DNA from: Linanthus parryae
Lineage: Eukaryota; Streptophyta; Magnoliopsida; Ericales; Polemoniaceae
DNA: 64,000 nt
Direction of reading: 5' to 3'
Assembly: GCA_023055425.1 (NCBI GenBank)
Contig: JALGPY010000010.1
Coordinates: forward strand, 53,667,665-53,731,664
Positions 21,730 through 33,558 of this stretch are shown here, in pieces. The notes beneath the pieces are model-generated. The model was not told the origin of the DNA and made no database searches. It worked only from the letters and a program-made list of their open reading frames with translations. Position 1 is the first letter of the stretch; each line of letters opens with the position of its first letter. A program made the position numbers and the translations under genes.

Positions 21730-24458
21730 CTTTTGGAATTATCAATAAATTAGATAAATGCTATTATGTCCCCGCTTGAGTAGAAACATTGTCGCAGTTT
21801 CTTGTTTAGACAAGAAGAAGTTGCTCTGTCAATATAAAGGACAAGTGTTGCTCCGTTTATTTGATAGTATGCGTTATTGTAATGCACTTTTTTATAATGG
21901 TTTGTATATCTTTGATTAAGATAATTCCGTCTATAACATAAATACTAAGAAGCTTAAATCTAATAATTTAAATCTCACATACCTATGGATGTGTCGTTTA
22001 GGCCATAAAAAAGAGAAGCGCATTTCTAAGCTCCATGAGGATGTATTTATAAACTCATTTGATTATGAATCATATGAAACATGTGAAGCTTGTTTATTAG
22101 GAAGAATGACAAGCCCCCTATCAAGAAGAAAGGTGAGAGGACTACTGAGCTATTGGCACTCATACATACTGATGTTTATGGACCATTCGCCACGCCTGCC
22201 AGAGTTGGATACCTTTACATCATCACATTTAGTGATGACTTCAGTAGATTCGAATTTGTGATCTTATGAAGAACAAATCTGAATCCTATGAAAAGTTCAA
22301 AGAATTCAAGAATGAAGTAGATAAGCAACTTGGCAAGAGTATTAGGGCTCTACGATCGGATCGTGGAGGAGAATACTTAAGTCAAGAGTTTGACGACTGT
22401 CTTAGAGAGTGTCTGGAATCTTGTCCCAACTCACTCCACCTAGAACACCACAATGGACTGGTGTGTCTCGAACACTGTCACACATGGTTAGATCTATGAT
22501 GTGTCAGACAGATTTTGCAATACCATTTTTGGGCCATGCTCTATTAAGTGCAGCTTTTACCCTTAACCGTGTTCCATGCAAATCAGTCATGAAACACCAT
22601 ATGAGATATGGACTGGGAGGCGTCCCATAGTGTCGTTTATGACGATTTTGTGTTGGGAGGTCTATGTAAAGCGTTTACAATCAGATAAACTCGGACACAA
22701 GTCGGAAAAGTATAAGTTTGTGGGATATCATAAGGAAACAAAAGGATATTACTTTTACAATCCAACCGAGAAAAAAGTGTTTGTTGCTCGGATCAGTGTG
22801 TTTCTAGAAAGAGAGTTTGTATCTAAAGAAGCCAGTGGGAGGACTATAGAACTTGAAGAGGTTCTAGGAAGCTACAATTGAACATCAGAAGGAACCACAA
22901 GATGTTGTGGAGAAACATGGTCAAGTAACACAAGAACTTTGTAGGTCTCGTAGGATACATTTGGGGCCTGAGAGGTACAGACTTCTCGTGACTGAGCCCG
23001 GTGACGTACTGCTCATGGATAATGATGAGCCTACAACCTATGGAGAGGCCGTAAAGAGGGTGGAATTTCAGAAGTGGCTTGAAGCTATGAGATCCGAAAT
23101 GGAATCAATGTATATCAATAAAGTATGGACTTTAGTGGAAGCACCCGATGGGGCTAGGCCATAGGGTGAAAATGGGTTTTCAATTAGAAAACCGACATGG
23201 ATGGCAATGTGATTGCCTATAAGGTCCGATTGGTGGCAAAAGGATTAAGATAAATTCATGGTATTGACTATGATGAAACATTTTTCCCAGTCGCAATGAC
23301 CGAACCGATTCTCACCTTGCTTGCTATTGCAGCTTATCACAACTATGAGATTTGGCCGATGGATGTCAAGAAAGTTTTTCTGTATGGAAACGTCCTTGAG
23401 AATGTGTACATGACACATCCTGATGGTTTTGAGGATCCAGAGCATGCCAACAAGGAGTGTAAGTTACAATGATCCATTTATGGATTGAAGCAAGCTTCTA
23501 GGAGTTGGAATTTGCGTTTTGATGATGCAGTCAAATATTTTGGCTTTATCAAAAACGAAGATGAACTTTATGTGTAAAAGAAGTTAGTGGGAGCTCAGTT
23601 GTATTTATGATCTTTTATGTGGATGACATATTACTCATTGGAAACAAAGTCCCTACTTTGAAATTTGTTAAAGATTGGCTAGGGAAATGTTTATGAATAA
23701 AAGACTTAGGGGATGCAGCTTATATACTTGGTAGCAAGATCTATAGGATAGATCTAGGAAGTTTCTCGGCCTAATTCAAAGTATATGTATAGACAAGGAC
23801 TTGAAACGGTTCAATATGCAAGAATCAAAGAAAGGATTCTTGCCCCTTTCGCATGGAGTCACCCTTACGAAGGCTGACTGTTCTTCCAATCATATTGAGA
23901 AGGACCGCACGAGTAAGATCCAATACGTGTCGGCTATTGGATCTATCATGTACACCATGTTATGTACTAGACCAGATTTATCATAGGTCTTGAGTATGAC
24001 AAGCAGATACCAGTCCAATATGGGTGAGAGTCACTTGATTACTGCCAAGAATATCCTAAAGTACTTGATAAGAACTAAGAATGCATTATTGATATATGGA
24101 GGAGAGGAAGATCATAATGTAATAGGTTACACTGACGTGAGCTTCCAAACCGACATGGATGATTTCAGATTGTAGTCGAGTTTGTGTTTTGCCTTAATGG
24201 AGGAACTGTGAGCATAAAAGGGTTCAAGGCAAGATTAAGTTTTTGATTATATCATAAAAGTTGAGCGTATTGATTCATTATATGCATATAATCAGCACAT
24301 TCCATCTCATTCGAGGGATTATCGATAACGAAGATGTGAAGTTATGAAATTACTGAAAGATGACGTCCTTGCGGTCTCTTTCCAAACCCCTTGCTCAGCG
24401 AAAGAATGAGGGCTGCGCTAGATCTATACGCATACGGGATGCACCAAATTGGATCTAG
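21730..24458 (+). pseudogene. pol: Copia-A pol (integrase, RT, RNase H), decayed
   Basis: The zinc-binding region of integrase is at 21989-22130 (CRLGHKKEKRISKLH and ETCEACLLGRM). The integrase core gives YEKFKEFKNEVDKQLGKSI and LRSDRGGEYLSQEF (22290-22400), then a TPPRTPQW.GVS..L segment in another frame. RT begins near 22970 and its motifs include CKLQ.SIYGLKQASR (23460) and FYVDDILLIGNK (23610), with stops in between. RNase H-linked pieces follow (MKRFNMQESKKGFLPL at 23801, RTKNALLIYGG at 24070). At least six stops or frame changes make it non-functional. The same domains, equally decayed, lie on the minus strand of Copia-C. Confidence 0.88.
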
Positions 24459-24472
24459 TGAAAGTTGGAGAC
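24459..24472 (+). other. Polypurine tract of Copia-A
   Basis: GTGAAAGTTGGAGAC-like purine-rich sequence directly before TGTTGGTG, a decayed copia AAGTGGGAGAC type. Confidence 0.65.
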
Positions 24473-25308
24473 TGTTGGTGTAGATGACCTAGAGTCAATC
24501 TATTTTAGTGTGAACGTTGTTTTGGTTAGAATATTCATTTTATTATTAATGGAGATATTTAATATAATTAAGTCGTTAGATTATAATTTTGGTTTATCTT
24601 AATATACCTCGTCAAGTATATTGGTTAATAGGATGATCAATATGCATGGAGACTGGTATGTTGGTAGATTGATATGGAGATATCAAGTTTAACACATGGG
24701 TATGAATTAGGAGTAATCGCATACTAGATTGACCCACCAGGAGAAGGCTACATAGGAATTTTGTGAATGTCACAAGTGCTTCTCGCAGTGATAATGGTGT
24801 TGTAGTCCTTAGATTTGAAGTTACTAGATACTCTAGTAGTGAAATATCATGTTTTGATATCAACAAACATTACACAAAAATTGGGAAACTATAAAGACGA
24901 TAATCGGACATGATAGGAAGCAAGCTGAGATATGGTAGTGATGTAGAGAGTATTTTTCCCTCCCACATAATGGGAGTAAATATCCACGGACCACTCGAGG
25001 GGTAGGGCTTATGGAATGTCTTGCTGGACACATATAAATCAATATGTGATATTGATGTTATCTGTTCAGATAAGCCTATATTCCCAAGATCGAGAAAGTA
25101 TGGATTGGATAGACTAGTGTGAAATTTATGTCTCGTGTCTAATCTGGATATAGAGACAAAGGATATACACAACACAGTAACATTGGGCACATAGGTTTGT
25201 CAGATCACTGGTTATTTCTATTAGTTGGGTATCATTGAAGTGTTGCTAGACACCGCTCAATGTTTGTAATTGTTACTGTCAACTTAATAGAAACTTGTAG
25301 GGTCACAT
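24473..25308 (+). repeat. 3' LTR of Copia-A, truncated
   Basis: Aligns with 8270-9080 of the 5' LTR, then changes at GGGTCACA into the Copia-C LTR sequence (GAATAGACCTC). The breakpoint shares about 4-5 nt (CACA/CACAT) between the two partners, as expected for a microhomology-mediated deletion. Confidence 0.88.
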
Positions 25309-26708
25309 GAATAGACCTCAACCGGGCTTCTTCTCCAATGGTGCTATCAATCTGAGAAAAAGGATGAACTTGGACATGCACGGGTTGGATCACATCCATC
25401 TACGCGGCAAGGAGAGGGCATGGCATCGCCATGCCGTGGGCACAAGAAAGGCGAAACCATAGTAGGCCGACGGCCCCATGTGGGGCGGCTAGGGTTTGGC
25501 TAAACCCTACATGGGAAGAAAACTCATTTTATTCTTTTTCTCTCTAGTTCTCTAGTAAATTGTGGTGTATAGGAATAATTAGGCATAAATTTTCTTAACC
25601 AATAAATCCTATTTATAGCTAGAGAAAATCCTATTTGCCCATTAATTCAACAATGTGGGACTTATTAAGTATTCTTTCTCATAGCCTACAAATCCTATTT
25701 ATATAGCTAGAGAAATTCACCTTTGCCAATAAATCCACCAATGTGGGACTAGTTACATTCTAGCCCACAATTGCTCTTTAGTCCAACTAATGTTCACAGT
25801 TTATACTTTAGTCCAATTAATATTGCTATTTAGTCCAATTAATTAGCAATAATCCCAGCTTATCTATTATTGTGTGTGACCCTGTAGGTTCCTGATTACG
25901 TGGCTGTAATAATAATTATTACAAACATTGACTGGTATCTAGCAATACATCAATGCTCCAAAGTAATAGGAGTGTCAGTTATCTGACTAACCTCCGAGAC
26001 CAATGTTACAGTGTTGTATAATCCCTTCGTCTCATCTATCCGGATTGGACACAAGACAAGGAGTGTCACGCTTGTATATCCAATCCATAGTTTCTCGATC
26101 TGTGAGTAGACTTAGATAAACAAATAACATCAATATCCCATATTGATTTATTTGAGCATGGCCATGCATTTTCCTAGGTCTCACTCATCGAGTGGCCATG
26201 GATATTTACTCCCGTCATGTGGGAGGGACAAATCCTCTCTGTGTCACTACGATCTCTAAGCTTGCTTCATATCATGTCCGATTAAAGCATTCATAGTTAC
26301 CCTGTTACGGTGTAACATTTGACGATATCAAAACATGATAATTCACAACTAGAATATCTAGTGACTTCAAGTCTAAGGATTACAACACCATTGTCACTAT
26401 GAGAAGTGCTTGTGACATTCACATAACTCCCATGTAGCCTTCTCATGGTGGGTCAATCCAGTACGCCATTACTCCGAATGCGTACCCATGTATTGGATCG
26501 TGATATCTCCATATCAATCCAACCCCATACTAGTCTATAGTTGATCGTCCTGTTAATCAATATAGTTGACTAGGGATATTCAAGAATATAACACTTCTAT
26601 TCTAAGGACTTCATTCATGTCAGTATATCTGCATATTGATAACATAATGAATAGTAAGTCCATTAAATGTCACAATAAATTGATTGCCTCCAAGGCACAA
26701 TTCCAACA
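25309..26708 (-). repeat. Left LTR of Copia-C (3' LTR of the minus element, truncated)
   Basis: Ends CCAACA next to the polypurine tract. Its first ~181 nt, present at 33559-33740 and 48728-48909, are replaced by Copia-A sequence. By eye it differs from the LTR at 48910-49682/63801-64000 at about 1 percent of sites, but from its own partner at 33741-35118 at several percent. Confidence 0.88.
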
Positions 26709-26719
26709 GTCTCCCACTT
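26709..26719 (-). other. Polypurine tract of Copia-C
   Basis: Reads AAGTGGGAGAC on the minus strand directly before the LTR start TGTTGGAATTG. Confidence 0.85.
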
Positions 26720-29290
26720 GCACTAGAGTCAATCTGGTGCATCATATGCCTATTGACCTATTGCGCCCCTCGCGCTTTCGATGCGTAAGAGGTAAGAGAG
26801 ACATTCACTGGTACTTTGAAAATATTAACATCTCGTCTATGGACAATCGAATGAGATGGAATATTCTGAGTATTTTCATTTAATGCAACAATACACTAAA
26901 TCGTTTGTGATAGAATTGGCAACTGAATCTTGCCTGGAACTTTTCCATCTCACAGTCCCTTCAACTAAGGGAAAACACAAAACTTTGACTATATCTGGAA
27001 CTCCTTACAGTGAACCCTTCCATGTATCAAGAATTCATCCTTAGTTCTTCTTAAGTACATAAGGATTTTCTTGATCAATATCCAATGACTCTCATCTGGA
27101 TATAACTGGTATCTTTATGTCATTCCCAAATGACATGTCTGGCCCTAGCACATAACATGGCGTATCCTATGAATCTTGTTCATATGGTCCCTCACAATCT
27201 AATTGGGAAGACAATTAGTCTTCTAAAGACTAACTCCATGTGACATAGGTAAGAATCCATATTCTTTCATGTTGAACCGTTCCAACACCTTTTTCATTAT
27301 ATTCACTTTGAATTAAGTCGTACAACATTATCGAGCTATCTTCATAGATTTTATAATTTGATTCGCCTAAGTCATTTCATTGAAAATCGATTACCTAGCC
27401 AATCTTTACCAGCTTGCAGAGTAGGGACATCATTCCCAATGAACTGTATGTCTCTACATACATGACCAGAATATAACTGTGCTCCCACTAACCCCCTTGT
27501 AAACACAAGCTTCATCTTTATTCCTGATGGAACCAAACCCTTTTGATTTCATCATTGAATCAAAGATTACAACTCCAAGAAGCTTAATTCTATCCATAGA
27601 TAGATTCCTACAAGCAAGATGCGAATGGATTTAAGCATCGCAACGGGGAAAAAGTTTCGTCATAGGCTATACTATGAACTAATAGGAAACCTTTACCCAC
27701 CAACCGTCCCTTAAAAGTAATCATATTACCATTCATGTTAGTTTTCTCTAAAACCCACTTGCACCCTATGGGTCATACCCTTTAGGTGGTTCCACCAAGC
27801 CCATACTTTGTTGTTATACATGGATTCCATTTCATATCTTATGGCCTTAAGCCATTCTTAAGAGTTTGGCCCAATCGTGGCCTTCTCATAGGTTGTAGGC
27901 TCATCTTCATCAGCAATATATCACAGGGTTACGAGAAATCCATATTTCACTATCTCCTTGACCTATCCTTCCTGACCTACAAGGTTCTTCTGCTACTTGA
28001 GTAGGTTGCTCCACAACGCCTTGTGATCCTACTCATGTTCCATCAACGGATGAATGTTTTGTTGTGGTTCGTGAACTCCTTAAAGTTCTACTATCCTCCA
28101 ACTGTTTCTTTTAGAGACAAATTTCCTTTTAGAAACTCAGCGGTTTGAGCAACAAGCACTTTGTCCTCAATTGGATTTTAAAAATAATATTCTTTAGAAT
28201 ATTCCACAAAATACATTTATCCGAATTGGGCCCAAGTTTATCTGCAAACGCTTTACATAAACTTCACAATCCCAAATATTTATGAAATACTAGGACACCT
28301 CCTAGTCCATATCACATACGGTGTATTCATAACTTTTTTGATGGAACAAGGTTAAGGGCGTAATTGCTATAAGTAGAGCATATCCCCAAAAGTAAATTGG
28401 AAGTCTTGTTTGACACATCATAACCGGCCCGCGTCCAACGAGGTCCGATTTCTCCATTTAGACACGCCATTCCATAATGGTGTTCTTGGTGGAGTGAGTT
28501 TGGATCATATCCAACACTCCTTTATATTCTTGTCAAAACTCTTGACTCAAGCATTCTCATCCATGATCTAATCGTAGAGTCTTGATACTCTTGCCAAGCT
28601 AGTTTTTCTACTTCATTCCTGAATTCCTTTGAACCTTTCAAAAATTCATATTTGTTCTTCATAAGACCCAAATACATAAATATGATAAAATACCAAAATC
28701 ATCTCTAGAACTTGTTCTTAGTGGTTCATATACATTAGTATGTATGAGTCCAAAAGATCATATTTTTGCCCAACAAACAAGTCTCACATCTCTCACATGA
28801 TTTATAATCAAATGAGTCTAGAAATCCATTCATATGGAGTCCAGAAATGTGTTCTCATTTATGTGGCCTAAACCAAAATGCCAAAGCTATATCTTTAATG
28901 TTATAGATAAAATTATCATGATTAAGGATCTACAATCCATTAGACAAATTAGCATTACAATAATGCATTTTATCAAAATAAATGGAACAACATTTGTCCA
29001 TTATTTTAATAGAAAAATCATTTCTTTTCCAAACAAGAAATTGTGATAATGTTCATCCTCATAGTAGAGACATAATTGTACTTGTCTAATTCATGAATAT
29101 TTCCAAAAGGTAGAGATAATTTTCCACGGCTAATTCAGCAACCCTTGCTTCATCGCCCCACGTGTAGGTGTATCTCTTCCAACTGTCTAATTCTCTTGAG
29201 ATCCTGCACATTTCTATAAATGTGAGATCCTCATCTAGTATCAAATACCTACGATGATGACATAGACACATTGGCCTTCTATAAAAAAGA
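26720..29290 (-). pseudogene. pol: Copia-C protease and pol, decayed
   Basis: On the minus strand RT pieces read GCKWV (27755) and VP.LQAGKDWLG (27420). Text matching Copia-A RT (GGTTAGTGGGAGC against AGTTAGTGGGAGC) lies at 27480. Integrase end pieces are at 28060-28600. A protease-like stretch with DEARVAELAVENY is at 29090-29260, collinear with 11568-11731 of Copia-A. No frame exceeds about 100 codons. Order and orientation agree with the primer site at 33545 and the polypurine tract at 26709. Confidence 0.8.
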
Positions 29291-30466
29291 TACCTTAATT
29301 GGAATTCATAATTCCCTTTTCTTCCATGTACTTTGGGCAGTTCTTCTTCCACTACACCACCCTTTTGGCTAGCACTTTGTTCAGTAACTCTCAATAATAG
29401 TGAGTAAATTGCCTATGAACAAAACTTTAATTGCATCCAATGCAATTCTTGTTCCAATTGGGGGAATAACTCCTTATTCTTTATCTACCTCATAGATAAC
29501 TCCCACAATCTAAGCTTTCAATCTTATTGAAACAGCTTAGTTGTGTTTGATCTCTTGCTTCAGCAATCACACATTGCTGAAGCAAGAGAAGGTAAAACGC
29601 AAATGGAGCAACACTTCAAACCTTTCATGTTTAGCCGGCTCTTGAAAAGAACTTCCTTAACGAATGATCATATTGTACGCCTTTATGTTCTCATCTTCCT
29701 TCAAAAGCTCAGAGTTCATGGTAGCTCACATGAGGCAAGTCACATCCAAAGAACCATTCTTTGATGTTCCACCCCTTAGGTTTTAGTGTGTTTTGGTAGT
29801 ATATGGAATGAAATTTTATACTCTAGGATATACAACAATTTCCTTTTATTTGAGAACAATTCTCAACATTATACCAGTCTATTAAAACAGATTCCAGACA
29901 ATCGAAAAAGTCGATTGTTTGTTTAATGCCATAGGTATTCAACACAAAAAGGATTGAGCAAAATATTTTTGACGTTTTAACTATATTTAACAAGGACTTA
30001 AATTATTAAATATAGCTCCCACTATTTTACTCGGATTAATAGTCCTCGCCATTAATGCGGAAAATATCATATACTTTCTAGTGGGCCAAGATCCATATTT
30101 CACCTCTTCCTGAGCCTGCTTTGGCACGTCACCCAAGAATTGGTTATTTAGGTAGGAACACATTCCAATTCCATCCTTATGCAACTCTTGGTGCAAATGG
30201 GCAAATAAATCCTTATTTATCTATCTCATAGATAATCCCAATTGCTATGCCTCTAAGTCATCAATCCAATTGAAACTACTTAGTTACGTTTAACCTCTTA
30301 CTTTAACAATCACACATTACTTGCTTGTGTCGTCTGCAACACACCATGGTAAATTAAAATCGCCTTGCTTTGGAAAGCCCAAAATTAATAAACCCTGATC
30401 ATGAAGGGTGTCAAAATAAGAGAAGGCCAAAACGTAATATTTCCTTTGAGTGATTTTAGTAGTCAC
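29291..30466 (-). pseudogene. gag: Copia-C gag, decayed
   Basis: Collinear on the minus strand with 10428-11500 of Copia-A; for example 30340-30460 matches the TATTGCGCTTTGCC...ATGATCA stretch of the Copia-A leader/gag region. A short frame (29987-30196) gives KIVGAIFNNLSPC. Stops and indels prevent a product. Confidence 0.7.
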
Positions 30467-32590
30467 TAGTTTTGATGCACGTGCGTTGCACATGAATTTT
30501 TATGTCTATTCGCTCACTCATTGGTAAGAATGATTAGACGTCTTTGAAATACAAAATGTCCATTCCAGTTAGTTATGTTTTAGATTGATATCGAGGCTCT
30601 CTTTGTATGTTTCATATGTAACGTTATATTTTGTGAAGTTTTGTAACATGTGAAATATGTCGGGTATTCATTAGGAGGCAAGAGAACACTCAACTTCAAT
30701 GTGGCCTATTTCTCATCATACTTACATGTGCAAGAGAGATCAACTAATAGGATGAAAACAAACTTTAACTTGAAGTAGTTTCACGACTCTACAGGACAGA
30801 GTCAGAAAAAAAATAATCAGTCAAAAAAGTGTGGAGAACATAAATAACGAATGTCAAATTAATCTTATCATTTCCTAATCTACCGAATGCATCAAACTAA
30901 GATATTCATCTCTAAAATAAAAAGTTTATTTACCAAATAAATAAGGTTCGCTCCGATAATGTTTATAGGAACGTGATATGGCATGACGTCGTTCAATAAT
31001 GTTTCAGTGTATCTCATTTGTGTCTTAAAAGAGAAGGGGAAATTCTCAATTACTTATTGTTTTCTTATAATTGAAAGTTACAATTGAGGTTATGTCATGC
31101 TTCTAATAGATAATAAATAAACATACCTGATGATGCACTATCTCAACCCTCTCAATCCATCATCAAGAAGCCACAAGTAATTACAAGATCATCCCCATCA
31201 TCCATCCAAGCAAAGATTGTTCCATGTCAAAATCAGGAAAAGATTTGACTGTTATAAGGTCTTTCTTTGATTTTTGAGTTGATTTCTTTGGATTTAAGAG
31301 TGGCCTACTCCGTGGAATCCATGCCTGGGTAAAAAATGCTTATTGTAAGTTCATCCTTTCGCGTTTGAATTCTGATTGTGAAAATAGTACGGTTCAGTAA
31401 GAACCTTCCAACATAATTTTTGAGACTAAGATTTCCTAACTATTTAATATGATGTATGTTCCACCTTGTAGAGAACGAAATGTTCCAATGCAAAGAATAA
31501 TTTGATACAAGTTTGGGCAATGCAACTAACACTTACACTGAATTCAAATAAAAAATACATAAAAGCATATCTCAATGTTGATTCAAAATGGTCTTTTTTT
31601 AGAAGAAAAAAGTATATAAACGGGGAGTCAATCCCAAAAGATCAAAGTTCACAACATCAATAGCACAATACGGCATTTAGTAAAAAAATAATGTCATCTT
31701 CATCCTTCGCTCTAGAAGCCGCTAGATGAGCACATTTATTGCCTTCCGTGCGAACATGCAGGCATGAGAACTCCTGAAATTTTGTAGCTATCTCCGTACA
31801 GTCTTCAAGAACTTCTCGCAGATCCGATAAAGCCTAGCCTTCCTTGTAGTTACCGTCCATACCGTTGCGGATCAGAGAGACCATCACTGTACTATCACTT
31901 TCCAGTTCAACACGCTGATGTCCCAAATCCATTGCCATACGGAGGCCTTCTCTGGCAGCGTAAATCTCAGCCATCAACGAGGATCGTTGTTGGGGTAATC
32001 TGCGCAAGCGAGCTGCCAAAAATTCACCGTCATGTCCCCGAATTTTTTTCTAGATGAGACTAACAATTTACAATAAAATAGAAATAACGGTCTAGATGAG
32101 ACTAACAATTTACAATATAATATAAATAACGTCACAATGCGACATTTCAATATTGTCTGAAAGATAATTCATCTTAACGTTATAGTCGTTTCAAGTCACC
32201 TCACGATTGAGACATAAATCATGAGCTCCAACAAGCTTCCTTGTCAAGTCACCACACGCCTGAAACTGAAAAACGTTATAGTCGTCATCAATTTTGTTTG
32301 AATGAGCTTACCAACATCGAAAACATCAAAAAGTTTCCAAAGATATTTGTGTTCTTAAAATATAAGAATAAAGTAGACACCTAGCAAAATATAATTACGT
32401 TTGAAAGACTATATTAATGATACCATATGTAATAGCGTTCGAAGGGCATCTCAACTCGTTCGTAACGGCTATTGTAGAATTTACCTTAACGGTTGACATA
32501 GAAGTTACCTCAAAATTCATTTAAGCTAAGCACAATTTCATGATTCAACACAAATAAATAAAAGGGATGGGACATAAATAAGTACCTTGT
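30467..32590 (-). mobile_element. 2.1-kb insert in Copia-C, possibly Helitron-like
   Basis: Compared with Copia-A, homology breaks at about 30466 and resumes at about 32590 (minus-strand GCCACAAG). On the minus strand the left end reads GTGCAACGCACGTGCATC, AAAA and then CTAGT. That is a short hairpin a few bases before CTAG with a T following, the pattern of a plant Helitron 3' end. I did not find a convincing TC 5' end on the other side, so the class is uncertain. It contains an RNase H-like relic (31690-32055) and a near-repeat around 32050-32130. Confidence 0.4.
31690..32055 (-). pseudogene. RNase H-like domain fragment in the insert
   Basis: The minus strand reads GEFLAARLRRLPQQRSS, AEIYAAREGLRMAMDLG, VELESDSTVMVSLI and, after one stop, a segment ending LHVRTEGNKCAHLAA. 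This is the layout of the plant RNase H-like superfamily (RVT_3 type: AE...A...GL, ESDS, R..N..AH.LA). One in-frame stop (near 31835) breaks it, and no RT is next to it. It could be a captured host fragment or a LINE tail. Confidence 0.7.
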
Positions 32591-33544
32591 GGCTTCTTGA
32601 TTCTTTGGTCTTCTTCTCCATGCTCTTGGCTATTATCTAATTATCTAATTCTAGCTAGCATCTAAATTAAATAAATAAAACCTCACATGTCGAGAAGATG
32701 ATCAGCTCGCAGGCAGTAAAATTAACTAACTATTACATTAATTTGATCAGCTCACAGGCCGTAACCACACCACAAAAAGTAAACATCCACAACTTAGGCC
32801 ATATTCATCCACCATGCAACAAAAGCACATAATACAGTTAAAACCAATTTTTAACGCGCTTGTTCAATTTTAATTAATTAAATTGGGACACTTGGGGTAA
32901 AATTGTCAAAACAGTCACGCTAGCTCAACTAGCCGAACTGACCCGCCAAACCAGGCCCACCCGGTCGGACCAACCGGCCCGGTCAAACCGATCGGCTGGA
33001 AGAACAGGTGTAGCCGGTTGGCTGGGTCGGCACTCCAAAGGGAGGGGGACGGTTCTCTAGGGCGAACCCCTTTAGGGGTTAAATCAAAATTTTCTCCTTC
33101 TCTTCCTTAGCTAAACCCCAATGTGGGACAAAAACACATTTTCTCCCTACATTGTGCCCAGGCCCTAGCTTTATGTCACCAATTAATTTGTACATCATAT
33201 GTACATGAAAAACACTAATTTTTACATCCTATGTAAAATTAGACGATTTCCTCATGAATCATATTCATGGTGTATCAAAATACACATATTAATTTTATTA
33301 CAGTTTACGGTCAAACTGACAGAAATAGTCAAAATAGAAAAAATTAGTATATCAAATATATACCTGAAATTCATTATTTTCACATCATATGAAAAATAAT
33401 TGAATCTAAACATGAATCACATTCATGGCGTATCATAATATGCATATCAGTTTTGCTACAGTTTTCATGGTCAATCTGACAGAACGATGTAAAACTAATA
33501 AAATAGATAACCACATAAAATCATGTTATGCGCTATCGACCTGT
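32591..33544 (-). other. Leader of Copia-C
   Basis: Collinear on the minus strand with 9706-10120 of Copia-A, including a GC-rich CCGGT/GACCGG-type patch at 32930-33030. No gene seen; the short AT-rich frame at 33199-33399 is not supported. Confidence 0.65.
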
Positions 33545-33557
33545 GGCTCTGATGCCA
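33545..33557 (-). other. Primer-binding site of Copia-C
   Basis: Reads TGGCATCAGAGCC on the minus strand, one base away from the LTR end. It is a one-base variant of the copia tRNA-Met site. Confidence 0.9.
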
Positions 33558-33558
33558 C

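Larger units (their letters stand above)
8270..25308 (+). mobile_element. Copia-A: Ty1/copia element, interrupted by Sire-B and cut at its 3' end
   Basis: 5' LTR 8270-9691, tRNA-Met-type primer site, GC-rich leader, gag/protease remnants, then Sire-B inserted at 11732-21724. Integrase, RT and RNase H remnants, a polypurine tract and a 3' LTR from 24473 follow. The domain order gag-protease-integrase-RT-RNase H is that of Ty1/copia. All frames carry stops. The 3' LTR stops after about 836 nt at a fusion with a Copia-C LTR, so the target duplication is lost on that side. Confidence 0.92.
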
